Shown here: positions 48,570-58,634 of the stretch, in pieces
Layout of the letters: each line of letters begins with the position of its first letter
How positions within the stretch are numbered: the first letter of the stretch is position 1
DNA from: Phytophthora quininea
Lineage: Eukaryota > Oomycota > Peronosporomycetes > Peronosporales > Peronosporaceae
NCBI GenBank assembly: GCA_011947345.1
Contig: JAAVTG010000358.1
Location: 1 to 64,000 of the forward strand
Direction of reading: 5' to 3'
DNA length: 64,000 nucleotides
The notes under the pieces: model-generated
Told to the model about the DNA's origin: nothing
The model's database searches: none
What the model saw: only the letters and a program-made list of their open reading frames with translations
Position numbers and translations under genes: made by a program

Positions 48570-48893
48570 TGTTCAGAGTGTACTCGGCTCCAGCCCTACT
48601 GTCACTGCGGCGACACAGCGGCGACACCGAGAAGGGGCTCTTATGTCTTGGTCTGGCGCCGATTGAAGACTGTGGCTCCACAAGATCTCCGTAATTTACA
48701 GCGAGCTTCTAGCCAATAGCAGATCTCAGACACGAGCATCGTGCTCGAGGAGCCCTCATTTTGCTCGTGTTTCACGTACTTAAGCGAAGAGAATTGAAAA
48801 ACCTCAAAATCCATGCTCGTACGCTTTCCATGAAGGCGCCGACCACTCTTTTATGCTCTTCGTTTCCGTGCTCGTAGGAGGTGTGATCCAGGG
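48570..48893. other. spacer between hAT and Fanzor element, with a truncated minus-strand frame
   Basis: Contains the end of a minus-strand frame (48772-48937) reading VNITIPVSRLLALDHTSYEH and ending LRLST. The frame is interrupted by the Fanzor insertion, so it may be what is left of a host or transposon gene. I do not recognise it. Confidence 0.4.
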
Positions 48894-48932
48894 CCAGGAG
48901 ACGCGAAACGGGGATTGTGATGTTTACTTTTG
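48894..48932 (+). repeat. left member of a direct repeat flanking Fanzor copy A
   Basis: 39 bp, CCAGGAGACGCGA plus eight extra bases, then TTGTGATGTTTACTTTTG. The same sequence without the eight bases recurs in the same orientation at 51578-51608 on the other side of the Fanzor block. A 31-bp match on both sides of an insertion suggests a target-site or repair duplication. Confidence 0.75.
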
Positions 48933-48949
48933 CATCGGCGGCCGCTGCG

Positions 48950-49113
48950 TTGAAGGGCACTGCTCCTGACGAAGCTGTGCTCGAAGAGACCGCCATTGCG
49001 ATCTCTACCTCCTACATTGGGATTCTGTCTCCTACACAGGCCCCGAGGTGGGCCTGTTCGACACCCATGGTCCTATCCAGCGGGCCTTCACAGCCACGAA
49101 GTTCTGGTCGCCG
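48950..49113 (-). ncRNA. candidate guide-scaffold RNA (omega/fRNA) of Fanzor copy A
   Basis: The 164 nt from the Fanzor stop codon to the element border do not continue the Fanzor frame, but are almost identical in copy B (175 nt; an 11-base difference, TGTGGCTTGGC, near 49066) and in the inverted tail at 51396-51571. In TnpB and Fanzor systems the scaffold RNA is encoded exactly there, and the guide is the sequence just beyond the border. By that logic the guide of copy A would come from the bases left of 48950. This is inferred from position and conservation; no RNA evidence is available. Confidence 0.45.
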
Positions 49114-51291
49114 CTAGTCATTCGCTCGTCGGAAAGCTGGCGGCCTTCCTTGTCCATCAAGCAGACTCTTCAGAATTGCAAGCATGTTGCGAGCGGCATT
49201 GACATCTCGGTTCCAGAAGTTTGCCCGGCATGACCTGATTGTGCAGCGCTGGACAGCGTAGCATGGCTTGTGCACCATGCTGCCTTCTTTATCGGGGACG
49301 AGTAGTTTCGCCGGCTCCACAAGACCGTGGCACAGCGAGCACGTCTTGCTAGTCCTGAACTCGTCCAGCGTCACGACCGTGGCCCTCCGCCGCAGCGCTT
49401 CTTTAAAGCGCTGTATCGGCACGGGCGGATTGCCGCGCAGCCCTCCAGGGTTAGTGAAGGCCCCGTAGCCGACCCACACTCGGAAACTCGAGCGCGGCAC
49501 GAGGCGGCGTGCCAGTGCATTCAGCGCTTGCATCTGTCGGCGCGCTCTGAAAAACCTCCAACTACGGAACCCTTCCTCTGCGCTAAAGGGCACCAAGAAG
49601 CCACGGTGGCTCAAAAGAATGGCAGGCCCTGTAGGAACGTGGCGAGGCTGGCTGTTTTGAATGTCGGCATGCTCTCAACGATACGTCGATACCATGGTTC
49701 TTTTGCCTTGACGTTTTTCAGCCAGAATTGAAACTTCGACGTTCCCGAGAGGTGCTGGTACTCGTGGGCGCTGACCGAAAAATATGCTGCTGCGAGCGGT
49801 AGTGTCGGTTTTTCGTCGGCGCTGACGCAGCCAGCGTTCGCGCAACCAGCGACGCCGTCGACGACGCTGTCGAGGCACAACTCTCTCTCGTACTGCAGTG
49901 CACAGTGCTCGGAGCCCTGGATCCACTCCGATCACTATTGACGGCGAATCCCCTTCAGCTGCCTTTTTGGTCATGTCGGTGTCGTCCAGCGTCGGCTCCT
50001 TGGGGCGTTGTGGCCGAGAGAGAACTACTGAAGCTCCATAGCCGTCGGATTTAACATAGTTGTCAAAGCGCCTTGTAGCACTAGCGAGCTGTGAGACATC
50101 AAAGACCTGAGCTGGCAGGCCAGGTCGGTGGAAGAAGGCCCTGCTGAGGCCGCCGAGGGGTCCAACCGGACAGTTCAGCATGACACCGCTACTAGCTTCT
50201 GGGTCGCACCCGCAGCTTTGGGTTCGCACCTCTGAGTTGTAGCTGGGTCCATCTACTGCATCACACAAGGCCAGCTAGGGAGCGTAGTGTAAGCCAGCCT
50301 TATCTTCTTTTCAATCTCAGTTCTAAACTTACCAAGTCGAGCTCAAGTAGTTTGGCAAGCACGTTGACACCGGCCCGCTTGAAAATCCGGCTGCAAATGC
50401 CGTGAAGAGTAGAAGGTGTGATGGTTATGTAGCCCGGCGAACAGCTCGTAGTCAATGGCAGCAAGGTGTACAGAGCAGCACCTTTCTGTTCTGGATGGTC
50501 GTGTTGGAATGACTCCATCCAGGTTAGCATCTCGTACGCCTTCTGGATAAAGTGTTTTTCGTTCGCAGCAATTGTCTCTCGATCAGGCGTCAGAACCAGC
50601 CACGCACGTCGCCGATTGATAGCGTCTTCACCTTCGTGTTGTGTGCTGCTTTCGCTGCTAGAAGAACGCAGGCATCCGTTCAGGATTCTCGTTGTCGTGG
50701 CATAGGAGAGTTCGTCGTCGTCTTCTGGAGCAAATCGGAAGCGGATGTACTGGCGCAGTCGCTTCTTGAACGTTGTCTTCACCATTGTGCGTGCATTCGT
50801 AGCCATGGCGGCGGCTTCATCTTCCAGGAGAAAACTTCTCATTGGCAGAGACAACGCAACGTACCCGACGATGCGGCTTCGAATTTCCTGAAGAGTCGAA
50901 TAGTCTCGTTGAGACCAGTAACCGCCGCGTTCTGAGGCTGCCTTTGCTCCTGATCTTCGCGCTCGGGCAGCACGTCACCATCGGTCTGGACTGCTAGCTG
51001 CCCAGGCAGCCTTGCTTGGCGCCGTGGTGGCGTTTGCGCAGGCGGTGGTGAGGGTGGCGCTATGACACCAGAGAGGCAATGGGTGTAGAATGCCTGGTCC
51101 AGGTCTGGTAGCGGTAGGTTCTCGCTCAGGCAGCGCAGTAAGTGGAAGTTGGCGAGGTGGGAGCCTTCCAGTCGGATGCCTTGCATTGTCTCCGCCGTCC
51201 GAGTGATCTCCTGGACGATCTCGGGGTACCTGCACACCCTCGAGAGCTTGGACTTGACGGAGGCTCTTGGCTTCTTGCGTCGTCGCGCCAT
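49114..51291 (-). CDS. Fanzor (eukaryotic TnpB-like RNA-guided endonuclease), frame broken
   Basis: Fanzors are eukaryotic relatives of TnpB that cut DNA guided by an element-encoded RNA. Start MARRRKKPRASVKSK at 51291. N-terminal helical parts lie in 51291-50839 and 50854-50300. A YVKSDGYGASVVLSRP segment comes before RuvC-I IVIGVDPGLRALC (Asp codon 49921-49923). Then SVSAHEYQHLSG and KEPWYRRIVESMPTFKTASL (about 49700-49790). The last frame (49614-49114) has WVGYGAFTNPGGLRGNPP, then VVTLDEFRTSKTCSLC (Glu codon 49360-49362, the alternative RuvC-II position reported for Fanzors), zinc-finger Cys pairs, and RuvC-III NRDVNAARN (Asp codon 49204-49206), ending FRRAND. Four frame changes (near 50860, 50290, 49890, 49620) divide it; two look like single-base losses and one may be an intron. 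All three catalytic residues are present. Confidence 0.85.
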
Positions 51292-51378
51292 CGATGGAAA
51301 TCGAAGAATGGCGACAGCGGCTCATAGACTACAACGCGTGGAAATTTCTACTTGTAATCCATTGCAGCACCCTTGTCG

Positions 51379-51571
51379 GACGAGCGAACGACTAGCGGCA
51401 GCCAGAACTTCGTGGCAGTGAAGGCCTGCTGGATAGGACCATGTCAAGCCACAGGGTGTCGAACAGGCCCACCTCGGGGCCTGTGTACGAGGCAGAATCC
51501 CAATGTAGGAGGTAGAGATCGCAATGGCGGTCTCTTCGGAGCACAGCTTCGTCAGGAGCAGCGCCCTTCAA
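51379..51571 (+). repeat. inverted copy of the Fanzor 3' tail abutting copy A
   Basis: 193 bp matching the reverse complement of 48950-49130. On the plus strand it begins with the last Fanzor codons (GRAND then TAG at 51393-51395), followed by the conserved tail up to CGCCCTTCAA. It starts exactly where copy B loses similarity with copy A (after CTTGTCGGAC). It can be read as a terminal inverted repeat or as a separate, truncated Fanzor in the opposite direction; the presence of coding bases favours the second. Confidence 0.85.
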
Positions 51572-51577
51572 TGCAGA

Positions 51578-51608
51578 CCAGGAGACGCGATTGTGATGTT
51601 TACTTTTG
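51578..51608 (+). repeat. right member of the direct repeat flanking Fanzor copy A
   Basis: 31 bp, CCAGGAGACGCGATTGTGAT then GTTTACTTTTG, matching 48894-48932 except for eight missing bases. Confidence 0.75.
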
Positions 51609-51795
51609 ACTGTCAAGTACGTGGTTACGTTGGCACTCGTGTGCGCGTGATCAGTTTTCGATTACTTTACCATTTGCCGCTGTCAACGCAACGCGGCCGG
51701 CAATAGCAGCGCGAAACAACGAACCGATGCTATGAAAAGCGGGCGAGCGAAACTCACCCACAGCATCGCATGGGGTCCATCGACTCCTGTTTGCT

Positions 51796-51802
51796 TCATT
51801 CT
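51796..51802 (+). promoter_or_regulatory. possible oomycete initiator (Inr) of the ABC transporter gene
   Basis: TCATTCT fits the oomycete initiator core YCATTYY, 69 bp before the ATG at 51871, a usual distance for oomycete transcripts. The Fanzor block ends only about 190 bp further upstream, so it sits in or near this promoter. Confidence 0.4.
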
Positions 51803-51870
51803 TGGTGTTGTGCTGCTCCTGCCATCGGCGGTCTCCATCTCCCAAGTGTTAGTGCTGTCGTTGGTTCAGC

Positions 51871-54800
51871 ATGGCCCAGCCGGACTTCACCAGTGCCGAT
51901 GGGATGCTTGCTGGCGGAACGCTTGCCATGTACGAAAATGTGGGCTTGACGGTGCAGAAGGCATTGGGGAGACCGATTCCTGAAGTCGAGATCTGCTTTA
52001 AAGACCTCCACATCACAGCCAGACTTCCGTTGGCGAAACCCGGCGCAGAAGGACCGCAAGTCCCCACGATCTGGACGCACGTCAAACAAGGCATCACCAA
52101 GTGTTTCTCGCACCAAGACACGGCTGAAAAAGAGATCCTGCGCGGTGTCACTGGTGTGTTTAAGCCCACGCGTATCACGTTGGTGTTAGGCCAGCCTGGG
52201 TCAGGCAAGTCATCGTTGCTCAAGATTCTCAGCGGTCGATTCCCCATGGACAAGACTATCGCGGTTTCTGGAGACATCACGTACAACGGCCGACCACGAG
52301 CAGAATTGCTGTCTCGCTTGCCGCGTTTCGTCGGATATACCAACCAAAAGGACGACCATTACCCACTGCTCACCGTTAAAGAGACCTTTGACTTTGCCCA
52401 CGCGTGTTGTGGTGGTGCCGGACTCGAACCGTGGGTACTCAAGGCGCTGCACAATTGTTCAGGAGAGCAATATGAGAACGCAGTCAAAGTGATGACAGCT
52501 ATGCACACATTCGCCGCAGATCTCCGTGTCAAGACGCTCGGATTGGAGAAATGCAAGGACACTGTCGTGGGCAATGCCATGATTCGAGGAGTATCCGGTG
52601 GAGAGCGCAAGCGAGTCACCACCGGCGAAATGACTTTCGGACGCAAACGAGCGATGTTGCTGGACGAAATCAGTACCGGACTCGACGCAGCCACAACTTA
52701 CGACATCGTCAACTCCCTCAAGAGTTTGACGCGCCACTTGAAATCGAATATCGTGGTCTCGCTATTGCAGCCTCCGCCCGAGGTCTTCAACCTGTTCGAC
52801 GACATCTTGATCCTCAATAGCGGTCGTATCATGTACCATGGTCCTCGCGAGCAAGTCCAAGAGTACTTTGAGTACATGGGGTTCCGCTGTCCCCACGGAA
52901 GGATGTGGCCGACTTTCTTCTGGATCTGGGGACGGACAAGCAGCACACGTACGTCGATGAGAGCTTGACCGGTGGTAGCATTCCTTTCGAGTCCTCCGAC
53001 TTCGCTGATCGCTTCCGCCACTCCGATATTTACAAAGAGACTCTGAGTTACATGGCTGCTCGCGGAAACAGCTACACCCAAGTCTGGGATCCGATGGAGG
53101 ACCCACGCATCTACCGTCAGTCGTTTTTGGAGGACCTGAAGACACTTTTCCGCCGGCAGATGAAGCTCAAACTACGCGACCGGACCTTCCTGATCGGTCG
53201 TGGCTTTATGGTCTTGATCATGGGGATGCTGTACGGCTCCACGTTCTGGCAGATGAACGACGCCAACAGTCAGCTCATTCTCGGCTTGCTGTTCTCCTGC
53301 ACCATGTTCCTCTCGATGGGTCAGGCAGCACAACTTCCGACGTTCATGGAGGCTCGCAGCGTTTTCTACAAGCAGCGAGGCGCCAACTTCTTCCGATCGG
53401 CGGCGTACGTGCTCTCCTCGTCAATCACCCAGATCCCGTTCGCCATCATGGAAACGATTCTGTTTGGGTCGATCGTGTACTGGATGGGAGGCTACGTCGC
53501 ACTCGCCGACCGCTTCGTCTCGTTCCTCGTCACGCTGTTCCTGTGCCAGATGTGGTTCACCAGCTTCTTCTTCTTCATCTCGTCCGCCGCGCCAAGCATC
53601 ACGATCGCCCAACCACTCATGATGGTCTCCATCCTCTTCTTCGTCATGTTCGGCGGCTTCTTGCTCCGAAAGACCGACATCCCCGACTATTTCATCTGGT
53701 TCTACTGGATCGACTCGGTCGCGTGGAGTATTCGCTCGTTGAGTATCAATCAGTACCTGGCGCCGAAGTTCGACGTCTGCATGTACGGCAAAATCGACTA
53801 CTGCGCTCGCTTTGGGACGACGTTCGGCAAGTACAGCTTAAAGTTATCAGGCCTGCCAACCGAAGCCGCTTGGATCTACTTGGGCTGGCTGTACTTCGTC
53901 TGCGGGTACGTTGTGCTGGTCGTCGCTGCGACGTTCGTGCTCGAATACAAGCGCTACGAAAGCCCCGAAAGCACGACCGTCGTGCAAGCAGACCTCGAAG
54001 CTGATACTCCAACAGACCCTGCACAAGCCTCAAGCAAAGTAGCACCGGAACCTGTCGTTGCCATTCCCGTTCAAACGCCGAGAACGAGAGCGCCTCCTGT
54101 CACCTTGGCATTCCACGATCTCTGGTACTCGGTGCCGATGCCCGGCGGCAAGAAGGGAGAGGACATCGACCTGCTTCAAGGAGTGTCTGGGTACGCTCGA
54201 CCAGGAACGATGACCGCTCTCATGGGGTCCTCCGGCGCTGGCAAAACCACTCTGATGGACGTCATTGCCGGCCGCAAGACTGGCGGTAAAATCCGAGGCA
54301 AGATCCTACTCAACGGGTTCCCCGCCAACGATCTCGCTGTGCGTCGATGCACGGGGTACTGCGAGCAGATGGACATCCACTCTGAGTCGGCCACCATCCG
54401 TGAGGCTCTCGTGTTTTCAGCCATGCTGCGGCAGAATGCCAGCGTCTCCTTCGAAGAGAAGATGGAGTCCGTGGACGAATGTATCACGCTGCTAGAGCTC
54501 GGATCTATCGCCGACAAGATCATCCGCGGATCGTCCACCGAGCAGATGAAGCGCCTGACCATCGGCGTGGAGCTCGTCGCGCAGCCCAGCATCATCTTCA
54601 TGGACGAGCCCACGAGCGGCCTGGACGCGCGCTCCGCCAAGCTCATCATGAACGGCGTGCGCAAGATCGCCAACTCGGGTCGCACCATCGTCTGCACCAT
54701 CCACCAGCCCAGCTCCGAGGTCTTCAGCTTCTTCGATTCGCTGTTGCTGCTCCGTCGTGGCGGTCGAGTCGTTTTCTTCGGCGAACTAGGAGAGGAGTCC

Positions 54801-55919
54801 AGCAATCTCATCGAGTACTTCCAAGCCGCCCCGGGCGTGACTCCGATCGAGCCTGGATACAACCCAGCCACATGGATGCTCGAGTGCATTGGCGCTGGTG
54901 TCGGTGGCGGCGCTACCAACGGCATGGATTTCGCCGAACACTTTTTGAAGAGCGACCTGAAGACCCAGATGGACAGGAACTTGGACAAGGACGGCGTTCT
55001 GCGGCCTTCGACGAGCTTGCCCGAGCTGAAATTCTCCAAGCAATTCGCGTCCACACCGCTCATTCAGTTCCAGCTTCTGTGCCGTCGGTTCTTCCACATG
55101 TACTGGCGCACGCCCACGTACAACCTCACCCGCTTGATGGTCAGCGTCATGTTGGGCGCGATCCTCGGCGTGATCTACCAGGCCACCGACTACACCACTT
55201 TCACGGGAGCAAACGCCGGCGTCGGACTTGTCTTCATCAGCACCGTTTTCCTGGGAATCATCGGCTTCAACAGCGTAATGCCCGTCGCAGCGGAAGAGCG
55301 AACTGCCTTCTACCGGGAACGTGCGTCAGAGACGTACCACGCGCTCTGGTATTTCATCGCCGGCACGCTGGTCGAGATCCCGTACGTCTTGTTCTCGACG
55401 CTCTGCTTCTGCATCATCTTCTTCCCGAGCGTGGGCTTTACTGGGGTCACGACGTTCTTCCACTACTGGCTGGTGGTGTCTTTGAACGCGCTGCTGTTCG
55501 TGTACTTCGGTCAGTTGCTGGTGTACGCCTTGCCCAGCGTGGCTGTCGCGTCCATTGCTGGCGCCTTGCTCAGCTCCATCTTCATGCTGTTTTCGGGCTT
55601 CAATCCGCCGGCGAACAACATTCCGACGGGCTACAAGTGGATCTACTACATCTCGCCGCCGACGTACAGCATCGCTTCGCTTGTAGCCATCGTGTTCGCC
55701 GATTGCCCCGAAGCTGGTTCCAAAGCCTTCGGCTGCACGTACATCAGCAATGCGCCGCCCACGATCGGCCACGTCACGCTCAAGCAGTACGTCGAGATGA
55801 TGTTCAACATGAAGCACGACAACATCCCGAGGAACGTGCTGATTCTCGGCATCCTCATCGTCGCCTTCCGACTGCTAGCTCTGCTGTCGCTGCGCTACAT
55901 CAACCATCTCAAGAGGTGA
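51871..55919 (+). CDS. full-size ABCG (PDR-type) ABC transporter, one frameshift
   Basis: Plasma-membrane exporter of the pleiotropic drug resistance type, using ATP to expel lipophilic compounds; the substrate is unknown. Order NBD1-TMD1-NBD2-TMD2, about 1,349 residues. NBD1: Walker A LGQPGSGKSSLL (about residue 110), signature VSGGERKRVT, Walker B MLLDEISTGLD. TMD1 covers about 53190-53960 with several hydrophobic helices (FMVLIMGMLYGSTFW and others). NBD2: Walker A MGSSGAGKTTLMDV (about 54230), a degenerate signature SSTEQMKRLTIG, Walker B IIFMDEPTSGLDARSA. TMD2 runs from about 55080 to the end, KRYESP lying earlier between TMD1 and NBD2. The frame breaks near 52902, where GGG is probably read as GG (GR|DVADFLLDLGT); one added base joins 51871-52968 with 52905-55919. 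NBD asymmetry like this is usual in PDR proteins. Confidence 0.93.
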
Positions 55920-56229
55920 CGAAGCAGTTCGGTCTGAATACATTCACGTTGCTCACAGCTCTTGGAATCACTTACCTTTCCATCTTTGTTGTTGAATACT
56001 TTCAGCGTTAGCGCTGTGTCTTCAATACCTTTTGAGTACAGACAGCAGCGCTACATGGGACGAAAGGGAAATGTCAATAACCATACTTTCCTGAACACTC
56101 AACGTAGCACAACTCACGCGATGAAGAGCAAATTCATGCAAGATACAAAACACACAGTGTGCAAAACAAACAAAAGAGACGCCATATTCGACATGCCAAA
56201 TAAATACCTAACACCTGCAAAGTTTGTGC
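55920..56229. other. 3' intergenic region between convergent genes
   Basis: 310 bp between the stop codons of the ABC transporter (+) and the kinase (-). It must hold both 3' ends; no gene is seen. Confidence 0.6.
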
Positions 56230-57437
56230 TCAGCATCGGAGCCACGGGTGGACCAATGCCTCGGTGGCGGTCATCCGCCCAGACGGGTTGAGCACCAGCA
56301 CGCGCTGCAGGAAGTCGATGGCTTTGGGGCTCACGCCCTGCCAGTACCTTTTCGGGAAGGTGAGTTTGTATAGCGATTGGATCTTCTGGTTGGGTCGCAG
56401 CTGTGTGGTGGCTGCGAACGGTAGGCGTCCACACAGCAGCAAGTACGTCAAGACGCCGAAGGACCACATGTCTACAGCAGTTGCGTACGGCTTCCGAAGC
56501 AAAATCTCGGGGCCAAATAGCCGCCCGTGCCCAGGAACGACGTGGAGGTAGCTCCTTCCGTGAGCACTTTGGCAAAGCCAAAGTCGATGATCTTGACGTC
56601 CAGCGCGGTGGCCAGATCGCGCCGTCTTCGGTGACGTGTGGAGACTGCAAGTAGCATGTTCTCCGGCTTCAAGTCACGGTGCACCACGCCACGTTGGTGC
56701 ATGTGCTGGATGGCTGAGAGCACGCAGCGGGCCACATGGACCGCCTCCTTTTCGGAGAAGCGTCCTTTGTTGACAATCGCGTCAAAGAGTTCTCCGCCTT
56801 CCAGGAGCTCCATGATGAGGATCAGAAAGTGGTCGTCCTCAAAAGCTTGTTCGAGCTTGGCGATGTGTGGGTGGTCAAGTTTCTGCAGTACCTCGACCTC
56901 CCTCCTGAGCTGTGCGGCGACCTCCAGTCTCTTCCTCGGGGAGGGGGCCAACTTCCTCTTCTCAATGATTTTGCAGGCGAACCGTCGGCCATCGGTCGTG
57001 CGTTTGCACTTGTAGCAGGTTGATGTGGTTCCTTTACCGGCGACGCACTCCAGCACGTACTCGGCTGGTAGGAGAGCTCGGAAGCTGGCGGCGTGGCTGG
57101 GGCTGCGTCCCTTTGCAGGGCTGTTGGCATTGGACGGTGAGTCCCCCACGAAGGAGCTGTCCGACATGGTGGCGGCGTCGGACGACACGGAGCTGTGGCT
57201 GGGGCTCTTCCTGGTGCGGCAGCCGAGCTGCTGCAGTCGGACGGCCGTCTGTGCCAGCTCCAGAGCTTGTTTCTTTAGCAGAAGCTCCTTGTCGGTCGTC
57301 ACACTGCGGCGGTGGCTGGAATTCTGTGTCTTGGCGAGTTCCCGACTGTGTTCGTAGCGGCGGCGGGCCTCGAGGTGGCGATGGCTGGGGACGTCCACAT
57401 CCCCCGCGAGGCAGCTCTTCATGATGGCGGCGCCCAT
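56230..57437 (-). CDS. CAMK-like serine/threonine protein kinase, one frameshift
   Basis: Starts MGAAIMKSCLAGDV at 57437. The first 120 residues are charged and Ser-rich (SPSHSSVSSDAATMSDSS), a likely regulatory region. Kinase domain: Gly loop VAGKGTTSTCYKC, lysine in FACKIIEKRK, VVHRDLKPENML (about residue 252), DFG in VKIIDFGFAKV (about 284), GTGGYLAPE, then MWSFGVLTYLLLCGRLPF and HPWL near the end. All catalytic residues are present. The CAMK/MAPKAPK-like subfamily is suggested by EALVHPWL and the ELLEGGELFD hinge. The frame breaks at GGYLAP|EILL (about 56512), where a run of C seems one base short; the rest (56502-56230) completes the C-lobe. About 402 residues. A donor-like CAGGTAAG lies just before the ATG, so a 5' exon may exist. 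Convergent with the ABC transporter. Confidence 0.88.
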
Positions 57438-57718
57438 CGGTCTCTTACCTGCGGCCTGGCGTTCCTCTTGACAAGTGCGCGCTGCAGAGGGACGACGCGA
57501 CGCTGTCTGGTTGTGGAGCTCGTTACTGGGCGGAGCCCTTGGGTTGCTTTTGGGCCTATGGGGTTACGGCGCGCAGACAGGGCGGCGTTACTCAAAAGTC
57601 GACGAGACAGCAACCTGTTGGGCAGACGCTGCCTGGCAGTTGCTACATGCGCTTTTGCAGCAAGGTGCTGGGCTTTTACGCGACTTGTTGCTTACACCGG
57701 GTGGCTCAAGCATCTGCA

Positions 57719-57893
57719 TTGAAGGGCACTGCTCCTGACGAAGCTGTGCTCGAAGAGACCGCCATTGCGATCTCTACCTCCTACATTGGGATTCTGTCTC
57801 CTACACAGGCCCCGAGGTGGGCCTGTTCGACACCCTGTGGCTTGGCATGGTCCTATCCAGCGGGCCTTCACAGCCACGAAGTTCTGGTCGCCG
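57719..57893 (-). ncRNA. candidate guide-scaffold RNA of Fanzor copy B
   Basis: 175 nt after the stop codon, nearly identical to the copy A tail and without the 11-base loss seen there. The guide would come from the bases left of 57719, which differ from those beside copy A apart from a shared CTGC. Inferred from position only. Confidence 0.4.
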
Positions 57894-58346
57894 CTAGTCG
57901 TTCGCTCGTCGGAAAGCTGGCGGCCTTCCTTGTCCATCAAGCAGACTCTTCAGAATTGCAAGCATGTTGCGAGCGGCATTGACATCTCGGTTCCAGAAGT
58001 TTGCCCGGCATGACCTGATTGTGCAGCGCTGGACAGCGTAGCATGGCTTGTGCACCATGCTGCCTTCTTTATCGGGGACGAGTAGTTTCGCCGGCTCCAC
58101 AAGACCGTTGCACAGCGAGCACGTCTTGCTAGTCCTGAACTCGTCCAGCGTCACGACCGTGGCCCTCCGCCGCAGCGCTTCTTTAAAGCGGTTTAACGGC
58201 ACGGGCGGATTGCCGCGCAGCCCTCCAGGGTTAGTGAAGTCCCCGTAGCCGACCCAACCTGCACACCCTCGAGAGCTTGGACTTGACGGAGGCTCTTGGC
58301 TTCTTGCGTCGTCGCGCCATCGATGGAAATCGAAGAATGGCGACAA
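57894..58346 (-). pseudogene. internally deleted Fanzor
   Basis: The open frame begins in the 5' region (MSPFFDFHRWRDDARSQ, not the MARRRKK frame of copy A) and runs through the deletion join into WVGYGDFTNPGG. It keeps VVTLDEFRTSKTCSLC, the zinc-finger cysteines and NRDVNAARN, ending FRRAND. RuvC-I and the N-terminal domains are gone, so it cannot be a nuclease. In the MARRRKK frame the join is out of phase. Confidence 0.85.
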
Positions 58347-58634
58347 CGGCTCATAGACTACAACGCGTGGAAATTTCTACTTGTAATCCATTGCAGCACC
58401 CTTGTCGGACTTTTCCGCAGCGGTCGCCTGCAACGAGTTTGCAGGGGCAGCCATGGCTTGCACTCGGTCAACACCGGAAGTAGACGACGGTTTTGAAGCT
58501 GTTGTTTTCGCTTGCGCTGTCGTGGGCAGCTCGACGCAGTAGTTTCGACTGCATCGCGTGTACAATACTACAAGACCTTACACACCTTCGCAAAGCAACA
58601 CGATCCATCTTCAACTGAATGGAAAATATCGACT

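Larger units (their letters stand above)
48950..51381 (-). mobile_element. Fanzor element, copy A (near full length)
   Basis: Extent set by comparison with copy B (57719-58410): both share the left border TTGAAGGGC (preceded by CTGCG or CTGCA) and the right border CACCCTTGTCGGAC. Between them copy A holds a Fanzor coding region and a conserved non-coding tail. No transposase gene is inside. Right of the border an inverted tail copy follows directly. Confidence 0.8.
57719..58410 (-). mobile_element. Fanzor element, copy B (internal deletion)
   Basis: 692 bp. The left part (57719-58257) matches copy A 48950-49475; the right part (58259-58410) matches 51231-51381. About 1.75 kb of the middle is missing, with the join at GACCCAAC|CTGCACACCC. 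Both outer borders are kept. Same orientation as copy A, 8.8 kb away. Looks like a small non-autonomous derivative. Confidence 0.9.

Noticed and set aside
48950..51571. Classical cut-and-paste transposon with terminal inverted repeats carrying Fanzor as cargo.
   Set aside because: The right inverted repeat includes Fanzor stop-codon bases and is absent from copy B, so an added inverted tail explains it better; no transposase is present.
54176..55063. 295-codon minus-strand frame inside the ABC transporter.
   Set aside because: Antisense of conserved NBD2 codons; no independent signature.
54479..56011. 510-codon frame overlapping the ABC transporter on the same strand.
   Set aside because: Shadow frame caused by GC-rich third positions; rich in Arg/His and without any domain, whereas the other frame has full NBD2 and TMD2.
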